NCBI RefSeq assembly: GCF_002234915.1
Contig: NZ_NEWD01000028.1
Span: 1 to 64,000 of the forward strand
DNA: 64,000 bases
Origin: Bifidobacterium vansinderenii
Lineage (GTDB): Bacteria; Actinomycetota; Actinomycetes; Actinomycetales; Bifidobacteriaceae
Direction: 5' to 3'
Shown: positions 47,647 to 53,903 of the stretch, in pieces
Position numbering within the stretch: position 1 is the stretch's first letter
Layout of the letters: the number at the start of each line of letters is the position of its first letter
Program-made: the position numbers and the translations under genes
The notes under the pieces: generated by a model
Databases searched by the model: none
What the model was told of the DNA's origin: nothing
What the model saw: the letters and a program-made list of their open reading frames with translations, nothing else

Positions 47647-49203
47647 ATGTCGGGCAATAACACAATGAACTACGATCTGACGGGCAAGGTACCGCTGCTC
47701 GCCAAGTTCGGCTTCTCCATGCTTCCTCTTGCATGGGTCACCCAGACCATGGTCGTCACCTGGCAGATGTTCTACTTCACGACGTTCGTGAAGATGTCGG
47801 TGATGATGGTCACGCTCATGCTCACCGTCGGCAAGGTGGTCGGCGCATTCGCAACCCCGTTCTGGGGATACCTCTCCGATCGTCTGTACCGCACCGCATT
47901 CGGCCGCAAGTTCGGCCGTCGTCGCGCCGTGCTGCTGCTGTGCATCCCGCTGAACTTCATCTTCTACATGGGCCTGTGGATCATGGGCATGCCGACCTGG
48001 TTCTACTTCCTGGTCAACATCCTCTACTGGGCTGCATGGGCCGGCGTCACCACCGTGCAGTACGCGCTGCCGGCAGAGATGACCGAGAACACCACGCAGC
48101 GCGCCCAGATCGTGGGCATCAACCAGATCGCCGGTGCTATCGGCGGCACCTCGCTGTCCATGCTCAACATCTGGCTGTTCACCCTGTGGGGTAAGGACAA
48201 CTGGACCGCCTACTTCTACATCGCCCTGCTGTGGGGCATCGTCGGCACCATCGCCCTGTTCATCGGCTTCCTGACCGTTCAGGAACGTCCGTACGACGCC
48301 TCCACCGACGTGGCTTCCTCCGACTCCTCCAACGGCGAAGCCTCCGGCCTCAAGCGCTTCGTGGGCGTGTTCTGGAACTTCCTTTCCGCCATGCGCGTCA
48401 AGTCCTACCGCGTCTACCTGGGCATGTACATCTGCGAGCAGACCTTCCGTGCCATCCGCGGTACCATCAACACCTACTTCGTGATGTTCGTGCTGCTGCT
48501 TGACCCGCAGACCGTGTCCCTCGGCACCGGCGTCGGCTTCATCTTCGGCATGGCGTTCGTAGCCATGTGGATCTGGCTGACCGCCAAGCTCGACGGCATG
48601 CGCACCTTCCGCCTCGGCGGCTACGCCTGCATCCTCGCCTTCGCCTGCATGCTCGGCCTGGGCATCTTCCACGCCAGCGTCTCCACCGGCGTGCGCGCCA
48701 CCCTGTTCGTCGTGTTCCTGATCCTCATGAACTTCGGTATCTCCGGTGTGGTGAACGCCACCCAGTTCGTGTTCACCCTGGTTCCGGACGTGGACGAGAT
48801 CGTGACCGCCAAGCGTCGTGAGGGCCAGTACGCCGGCATCAACTCCACCCTGGACGTCATCTTCACCGCTCTCGAGACCCTGCTCATCGGCGCCGTCCTG
48901 AGCTGGACCGGCTTCGTTGAGGGTGCCACCACCCAGCCGGCCGCCACCGTCGACTGGATCATGATCCTCTACACCGTCGTCCCGGTCGTCCTGGTCATCC
49001 TCGGCAACATCGTCTCCCGCCTGCTCAAGATGACCAGCGCCAACCACAAGAAGGTGCTCGCCGAGGTCACCCGTCTGCGCAACGGCGGCGACATGAAGGA
49101 CGTCGATGCCGAGACCAAGAAGGTCGTCGAGGAGCTGTCCGGCTTCAAGTACGAGCAGTGCTGGGGCCACAACAACGTCATCGACGCCACCAACAAGGCC
49201 TGA
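47647..49203 (+). CDS. GPH-family sugar importer (glycoside-pentoside-hexuronide:cation symporter)
   Basis: 518 aa with 12 TM helices, MFS_2 fold. KVVGAFATPFWGYLSDR and AVLLLCIPLNFIFY follow the MelB/LacS pattern, with a soluble C-terminal tail from about 470. The ATG follows AAAGGACG. Strong codon bias, unlike the two GPH genes at 61783 and 63459. It is paired head to head with the beta-galactosidase, so galactosides or galacto-oligosaccharides from pectin side chains are likely substrates. Confidence 0.92.
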   Translation: MSGNNTMNYDLTGKVPLLAKFGFSMLPLAWVTQTMVVTWQMFYFTTFVKMSVMMVTLMLTVGKVVGAFATPFWGYLSDRLYRTAFGRKFGRRRAVLLLCIPLNFIFYMGLWIMGMPTWFYFLVNILYWAAWAGVTTVQYALPAEMTENTTQRAQIVGINQIAGAIGGTSLSMLNIWLFTLWGKDNWTAYFYIALLWGIVGTIALFIGFLTVQERPYDASTDVASSDSSNGEASGLKRFVGVFWNFLSAMRVKSYRVYLGMYICEQTFRAIRGTINTYFVMFVLLLDPQTVSLGTGVGFIFGMAFVAMWIWLTAKLDGMRTFRLGGYACILAFACMLGLGIFHASVSTGVRATLFVVFLILMNFGISGVVNATQFVFTLVPDVDEIVTAKRREGQYAGINSTLDVIFTALETLLIGAVLSWTGFVEGATTQPAATVDWIMILYTVVPVVLVILGNIVSRLLKMTSANHKKVLAEVTRLRNGGDMKDVDAETKKVVEELSGFKYEQCWGHNNVIDATNKA

Positions 49204-49228
49204 CACCTTCCGGAGTCTTCCCGCAACG

Positions 49229-49258
49229 CCGTCCTTTCCGGGCAACCGGGGAGGGCGG
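49229..49258 (+). terminator. Stable hairpin after the GPH gene
   Basis: 13-bp stem (with G-U pairs) closed by a GCAA tetraloop, CCGTCCTTTCCGG-gcaa then its partner. It is 26 bases past the stop. There is no U-run, so it may protect the 3' end rather than terminate. Confidence 0.5.
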
Positions 49259-49469
49259 GAAGGCCCCGCTTCTTCAACCACAATTCAATATTTCCGGATC
49301 GGATTCCACGGAATCGACAGGGGGTGCGGCCAGATGGCTGCACCCAAACTCGTCTCTCAGCAAACCGCACATCATCCGTCGTGCACCACGCAGCAACCAT
49401 GCACGACGACCACACGAAAGGAGCAGCCTATACGCCAATGAACTACTAGTTTCGGTTTTTTCTTCCTTG

Positions 49470-49512
49470 ATCCCCCGCAGCGGAACCTTCCGACCGCCGC
49501 GGGGGATTTTTG
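49470..49512 (+). terminator. Rho-independent terminator
   Basis: ATCCCCCGC / GCGGGGGAT stem followed by TTTTTGT, ending the transcript from the GPH gene or from the structured spacer. Confidence 0.85.
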
Positions 49513-49594
49513 TATGCGCATACGGCCAGTAGCGGTCCAGCGACCGTGGACGGGCCCAAGGCCCGGCAAAGCCTCTGCTCGCCTGCCGGCGCGG

Positions 49595-49714
49595 CCCTCC
49601 CTCAGTCGCGCTTCGCGCGCCAGCTCCCTCCATGGGAGGGAGCACCCGCCTCGTCCCTTCGTTCTCCCTCCCCGGGAGGGAGATGTCACGACGCATGTCG
49701 TGACAGAGGGAGGG
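49595..49714. repeat. Family A palindromic repeat, copy 1
   Basis: 120 bp from CCCTCCCTCAGTC to GAGGGAGGG (terminal inverted repeat). It contains a CGCGC-TTC-GCGCG palindrome, CTCCCTCCATGGGAGGGAG, and TGTCACGACGCATGTCGTGACA near its end. It lies upstream of the small DUF559 gene, in the same orientation as copy 2. Confidence 0.9.
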
Positions 49715-49778
49715 CTCCGGCACCTCTACACGGCATTCTTTAAGCAGTCAGCAAAGAGAACAACCAGCCCCACACAAA

Positions 49779-50189
49779 ATGCCTTTACCATGGATCATGG
49801 CTCAACGACGAACATTCAACACCAGCAACCGCCGACGATCACAGCACATGAGGAAAAATATGACCCCATGGGAACGCAGACTCTGGTTTGAGTTTCTCAA
49901 TACATATCCGGTTCGTTTCCGACGTCAGCATCTCATCGGTAATTACATCGTCGACTTCTACTGTGCCAAAGCCGAACTGGTGATCGAATTGGATGGCGGA
50001 GGACACTTCCGCAATGGCGCCAGAGAGCAGGACAACAATCGCACCCACATGCTTGAGGCACGTGGACTTCGTGTCCTTCGTTTCGCAAATAACGATGTCG
50101 ATCGCAAATTTGAAGGGGTATGCGCCGTAATCGACACTTCGGTTCAACAACGGATACGATCACGAGAAGGATTTCCGGAATCTGCTTGA
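49779..50189 (+). CDS. Small DUF559 (Vsr-fold endonuclease-like) protein
   Basis: 136 aa from ATG 49779; ATG 49797 (MAQRRTFN) would give 130, and no clear ribosome site decides. The DUF559 core is complete: RKNMTPWERRLWFEFLN, VRFRRQHLIGNYIVDFYCAKAELVIELDGGGHF and the C-terminal RGLRVLRFANNDV. The acidic D/E-x-D pattern with Glu in the helix before it is like Vsr mismatch endonuclease. DNA-nicking activity is likely from the fold but not shown for this family. It is exactly bracketed by two direct copies of repeat family A. GC is lower than the flanking genes, which suggests mobility. Confidence 0.88.
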   Translation: MPLPWIMAQRRTFNTSNRRRSQHMRKNMTPWERRLWFEFLNTYPVRFRRQHLIGNYIVDFYCAKAELVIELDGGGHFRNGAREQDNNRTHMLEARGLRVLRFANNDVDRKFEGVCAVIDTSVQQRIRSREGFPESA

Positions 50190-50197
50190 GTCTGGAG

Positions 50198-50319
50198 CCC
50201 TCCCTCAGTCCGGCCTGCGGCCGGACAGCTCCCTCCCCGGGAGGGAGCACCCGCCTCGTCCCTTCGTTCTCCCTCCCGAGGAGGGAGATGTCACGACGCA
50301 TGTCGTGACAGAGGGAGGG
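50198..50319. repeat. Family A palindromic repeat, copy 2
   Basis: 122 bp, nearly identical to 49595-49714. The first inner palindrome is swapped (CGGCC-TGC-GGCCG instead of CGCGC-TTC-GCGCG), a compensatory change that keeps the hairpin. It starts 8 bp after the DUF559 stop. Confidence 0.9.
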
Positions 50320-50372
50320 CTTGACACAAGCTCTGCCCCTCAACCATCGCCTAGCCCTCCAGGCACGAAAAA

Positions 50373-50402
50373 GGCTCCCTGCACGGTAGAGCGCAGGGAG
50401 CC
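50373..50402 (-). terminator. Rho-independent terminator of the esterase operon
   Basis: GGCTCCCTG / CAGGGAGCC stem followed on the minus strand by TTTTTCGTG. It lies 135 bases past the esterase stop. Confidence 0.9.
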
Positions 50403-50537
50403 TAAGGAAAGGGCTGATCCGACGGCCTGGCATGCGAAACGATGGCCTCCAAGCCCGTTTACGCACCGTCGGATCACGATTCAGTTATCTTGCTGCGGAA
50501 GCGTCGCGCAGCTGCTGCCGGCCGCGCGACGGGGAGT
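50403..50537 (-). other. Structured 3' untranslated segment of the esterase operon
   Basis: Two more stems precede the terminator: GTCGCGC / GCGCGAC (50503-50530) and TGATCCGACGG / CCGTCGGATCA (50415-50476). No gene. It could stabilise the mRNA or be released as a small RNA. Confidence 0.4.
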
Positions 50538-51347
50538 CTACAGCGTGCGCACCCAGTCGGCGGCGAGCTTGGGCCAGCATTCGGCGAGCGGCTGGTTGTA
50601 GGCGTCCTCCCCCACCGTGGTGGTCTCCGGGTTGGCGAGCGCCAGGCCGTGCGGACCGTAGGGGAAGATGTGCATTTCGAAGTGCACGCCGGCGCGACGC
50701 AGAGCCGTGGCGAACAGCAGGCTGTTTTCCACGGGCACGAGCTGATCCTCGAACGTATGCCACAGGAACGTAGGCACGGTGTCGGCGGTCACGCGCTTCT
50801 CCAGGGACAGTCGCTCGACGAGTTCGGGGTCGTCGGTGCCGACGAGGTTGTCGAACGAGCCGCGGTGGGCGAATTCGCCGGAGGTGATCACCGGGTAGCC
50901 GAGGATCATGCCGTTGGGCTTGAATCGGTTGGCCGGCATGCCGGTCTTGTCGACGAGCCACTGCTCGTTCCACATGGTGCCGAGGCTGGCGCACAGGTGT
51001 CCGCCGGCGGAGAATCCGCACAGGATGATCCGATCGGGGTCGATGTTGAATTCCTCGGCGTGGAATCGCAGGTAGGCGACCGCGCTGATGAGTTCGAGCA
51101 GCGACTGCGGGAACTTGGCCGGCGCCACGCTGTAGTCCAGCACGCAGGCCTGGAAGCCTTCGGCGACCATGCGCAGGGCGATGGGTTCGGCCTCGCGTTC
51201 GGAGCAGAAGTGATAGCCTCCGCCGGGCACGACGAGGATCACCGGACGCTTGCGGTCCGGGTCGATCGTCTCCCAGTTTTCAAGGAAGAACGTGCGCAGC
51301 GTGGCACTCGATCCATTGACGGACAGGGAGACCTTTTCGTTGATCAT
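50538..51347 (-). CDS. Alpha/beta-hydrolase esterase (carbohydrate acetylesterase-like)
   Basis: 269 aa. VVPGGGYHFCSEREAEP is the oxyanion-hole region, CGFSAGGHLCASL the nucleophile elbow, HTFEDQLVPVENS holds the acid Asp, and PYGPHGLAL the catalytic His. It resembles cytoplasmic acetylesterases from pectin and xylan loci. It has no signal peptide. The ATG overlaps the upstream SGNH stop (ATGA), so the two are translated together. Confidence 0.9.
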   Translation of the reverse strand: MINEKVSLSVNGSSATLRTFFLENWETIDPDRKRPVILVVPGGGYHFCSEREAEPIALRMVAEGFQACVLDYSVAPAKFPQSLLELISAVAYLRFHAEEFNIDPDRIILCGFSAGGHLCASLGTMWNEQWLVDKTGMPANRFKPNGMILGYPVITSGEFAHRGSFDNLVGTDDPELVERLSLEKRVTADTVPTFLWHTFEDQLVPVENSLLFATALRRAGVHFEMHIFPYGPHGLALANPETTTVGEDAYNQPLAECWPKLAADWVRTL

Positions 51348-52084
51348 CGTGCTTCGCCTCCAAGCGCGGTCTTGAGCGCCTTGGTGATGATCGGCGCGTA
51401 GTACTTGTCGATGGCGGCGAAGTTCGGGTGCGTGCCGGACGGGTGCACGTCGGGGTCGGGGTAGGTGGCGGTCTCCGGGGTTCCGGGCAGTCCGTCAGTG
51501 CCGAGCATGTCGAACGAGTAGGTGACGCGCATGTCCTCGTTGCGCGCGTCGAGGTCGGTCTCGCCGAACACGTCGGCCACGGTGACGCCCCACTTCTTGC
51601 AGGCGGCGAGCTGTACCTGACGCAGGTAGTTCTGCACGGCCCAGTCGCGGCCGATCTTGGCTACGGCGAGATACACGATCGGCGTGTCCGGCCAGTGGCG
51701 ACGGAACGCGAGGATCGTCGCCTCGAAGCATCCGGCGTAGGTGGTGAGGTCCAGTTCGGCCGGGTCCTTCGATTCGCTCACGGCGCCGAGGTATGCGGGG
51801 ATGAGGTCGGGCCATGCGTCGTTGGCGCCGCCGTTGAACAGGATCACGTCCGGCTTGGGCTGATCGATGCCGACGAACTCGGCCTGCTGCAGGATCTGCC
51901 CTTCGAGGCCGTTGCGGATCGTGCTGAAACGGATGGTGGCACCGTTGCGGGCGCGCTTGACGAGGGTCATGCCCTCGTTGTCGGCCACGACGTTCACGCA
52001 GGAACGCTTGGTGTAGTAGTGTCCGTCGACGATGCTGTCGCCGAACGCGTAGAGGACCTTGCCCTTGAGGATGGAATCGGTCAT
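51344..52084 (-). CDS. SGNH/GDSL hydrolase
   Basis: 246 aa. Block I YAFGDSIVDGHYY (nucleophile Ser), block III FNGGANDAW (Asn), and block V DVHPSGTHPNF (Asp-His) are present. Probably removes acetyl groups from oligosaccharides. The ATG follows CAAAGGAGC. It lies between a CE12-like gene and an esterase in one operon, and no signal peptide is visible. Confidence 0.88.
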   Translation of the reverse strand: MTDSILKGKVLYAFGDSIVDGHYYTKRSCVNVVADNEGMTLVKRARNGATIRFSTIRNGLEGQILQQAEFVGIDQPKPDVILFNGGANDAWPDLIPAYLGAVSESKDPAELDLTTYAGCFEATILAFRRHWPDTPIVYLAVAKIGRDWAVQNYLRQVQLAACKKWGVTVADVFGETDLDARNEDMRVTYSFDMLGTDGLPGTPETATYPDPDVHPSGTHPNFAAIDKYYAPIITKALKTALGGEAR

Positions 52085-52116
52085 GATGTTGCTCCTTTGC
52101 GATGTTGAGATTCGGT

Positions 52117-53697
52117 TCAGCCGAGATCGGCGCAGATGTCGTCGGATGCGGGGATGGTGACGGCGATGCGGCGCGGTTCGGTGACAACGGCGTCACGCCA
52201 TGCGGTGACCGTGTAGACCACGTGGCGGCTCTGTCCTGGCAGCGGCAGGTCGTGGTACTCGGGCTTGATGATCACCTCTCGGTTGTAGACGCGTCCTTCG
52301 GCGTTGGTCTTTTCCACCACGTAGTAGTTGGCGTGCGGGGAGGCGGTCCAACTCAGGTTCACTTCGGCGCCGATGATGCCGGTGACGCCGTCGGCGGTCA
52401 GGTTCTCCACCGGTTCGGGCGAGCCCTGCTCCTCGTCGTGGAAGGCGAACTCCGGGTAGAGCGCGCCCAGTTCGCGGGCGACGATGCGGGCGTATGCCTT
52501 GGCGCCGGTGGTGCCGATATGCACACGGTCCCGAATGCCGTCGAGGTGGCGCGGGTACTGCAGGGCGGAGGCGCGCAGGAACACGGCGTCCACGTTCTCC
52601 TCGGGCAGCGCGGCGAGGTACTCCCCCGCAAGCTTGCGCAGATCGATGAGGGGCACGTCGTATTCGGCGGCATACGTGCGGGTGACGTCGGCGTATGGGT
52701 CGAGCGCCTCGCCCACGGCCACGCCGTCGCCCAACGGATACTGCGGGATGGCGGTGACGAGCACCGGGCGGGCGCCGCGGTCGGCCACGCTGATCACGTA
52801 GCGGTCGAGCCATGCGGCGTATTCGTCGAGCGGAATGTAGCGCATCGGACGGGTCTTCGATTCGTCGTTGATGCCGAACTGGATGAGCACCACGTCGTTC
52901 GGCGCGAGCGAGCCGAGCAGCTTGTGGAAGCGGTGTTCGTCGAGGTAGCTGCGCAGGCCGCGGCCGCCGAGAGCGCGATTATGGATGGTCGGGCCGTCGC
53001 CGGTGAACACGCGGGCCTGCGGCACGGTGGATGCGACGTCGTGCTCGTAGGAGAACCGGTGGTCGTTCATCAGGAACCAGGCCAGCCATTCGCCCCAGCC
53101 GGCCTGCGGAGCCTCCTCGGCGAAGTAGGTCTGCACAGTGGAGTCGGCGGCGATGAAGATGTGCGGGCGGTCGGTGCGGTTCTGTGCGATCGGCTCGTAG
53201 GAGAGCTGCGCCAGCGTGAGCTCGCCCCAGCCTGTGGTGGCGTCGTCGCGGCCTTCGACGGGCACGAAGGTCAGCTCGATGTCGCGGCGGGTCAGCTGCA
53301 CGTCGAAGGCGATCTCGCGGCGCTGGTCGGGCAGCAGCGTGAACTGGGCGACGTCCTGTCCGTTGACGATGGCGCGGAACGCGCGTCCGATCTCATCGGT
53401 GCCGACCACTTCCGCGGTGATGCGATAGCCCTTGGACTGTGCGGGCACGGTGATTGCCGTACCGATGAAGTACGAGGTGCGGGCGATGGTGTTGGGATCG
53501 CCGTTAAGCGTATCGGATTCCTCGACGAGACGACGGGTCGCGAAGGCGAGACCATCGGAGCCGTATGCCTCTTCCGGTACCGGAGAGAGTTCGGGGACGC
53601 GGCGCTCGTATACGCCGTCGACCCAGCCGGCCGCCTCGTTCGGGTAGTCGCGCACGAATGCGTGCTCGTACGGCTGGGTAAAGATGATGGTGGTCAT
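52117..53697 (-). CDS. CE12-like rhamnogalacturonan acetylesterase with C-terminal Fn3-like domain
   Basis: 526 aa from the ATG at 53695-53697 (MTTIIFTQPYEHAF), preceded by AAAGGAAC; the longer frame runs into a repeat. Residues about 1-150 form a beta-rich N-terminal domain. The SGNH domain (about 155-430) has FIAADSTVQTYF, GGRGLRSYL, LIQFGINDESK and IRDRVHIGTTGAKAYA (catalytic Asp-His), the CE12 layout. An Fn3-like domain (about 445-526) has EVNLSWTASPHANYYVVEK. Acts on acetylated rhamnogalacturonan fragments; no signal peptide, so probably cytoplasmic. Confidence 0.87.
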   Translation of the reverse strand: MTTIIFTQPYEHAFVRDYPNEAAGWVDGVYERRVPELSPVPEEAYGSDGLAFATRRLVEESDTLNGDPNTIARTSYFIGTAITVPAQSKGYRITAEVVGTDEIGRAFRAIVNGQDVAQFTLLPDQRREIAFDVQLTRRDIELTFVPVEGRDDATTGWGELTLAQLSYEPIAQNRTDRPHIFIAADSTVQTYFAEEAPQAGWGEWLAWFLMNDHRFSYEHDVASTVPQARVFTGDGPTIHNRALGGRGLRSYLDEHRFHKLLGSLAPNDVVLIQFGINDESKTRPMRYIPLDEYAAWLDRYVISVADRGARPVLVTAIPQYPLGDGVAVGEALDPYADVTRTYAAEYDVPLIDLRKLAGEYLAALPEENVDAVFLRASALQYPRHLDGIRDRVHIGTTGAKAYARIVARELGALYPEFAFHDEEQGSPEPVENLTADGVTGIIGAEVNLSWTASPHANYYVVEKTNAEGRVYNREVIIKPEYHDLPLPGQSRHVVYTVTAWRDAVVTEPRRIAVTIPASDDICADLG

Positions 53698-53728
53698 GAT
53701 GGTTCCTTTGATAAGTAGGCATTCATGG

Positions 53729-53869
53729 GCTTCCCCTCGAGGGGAAGCCGTCGGCAACGCCGACTGATGAGGTGGCGCGACGGAGTCGCAGGAATACGCG
53801 GTATGAACGCGTGCCGCCCGTCACCTCATCCGACCGACTTCGCCGGCCACCTTCCCCTCAAGGGGAAGG
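53729..53869. repeat. Palindromic intergenic repeat, family B copy 2
   Basis: GCTTCCCCTCGAGGGGAAGC at one end and CCTTCCCCTCAAGGGGAAGG at the other, with TCGGC-aac-GCCGA, ACTGATGAGGTG and CACCTCATCCGAC inside. Same layout as 21344-21501. It sits between the PL26-like and CE12-like genes of one operon. Confidence 0.88.
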
Positions 53870-53903
53870 AAATGGGTTTTAACGGTGGTTATGCCGGCGT
53901 GGA

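Larger units (their letters stand above)
49204..49594 (+). other. Multi-hairpin transcribed spacer after the GPH gene
   Basis: Between the GPH stop and the terminator at 49470-49512 are four hairpins: 49229-49258, GATTCC-ac-GGAATC (49302-49315), 49322-49345 (GGGTGC with GCACCC), and 49377-49408 (CGTCGTGCA with TGCACGACG). Then come AAAGGAG (about 49417-49423) and a tiny ATG-AAC-TAC-TAG. A 35-codon frame at 49334-49441, rich in Thr and Gln, is possible but unconvincing. Confidence 0.45.

Noticed and set aside
49334-49441. 35-codon frame after the GPH gene
   Set aside because: Its start lies within a strong hairpin and its composition (Thr, Gln) has no family pattern; kept only as a note.
53698-53757. 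N-terminal 20-residue extension of the CE12-like protein
   Set aside because: It is encoded by the palindromic repeat B copy 2; the ATG at 53697 has a good ribosome site.
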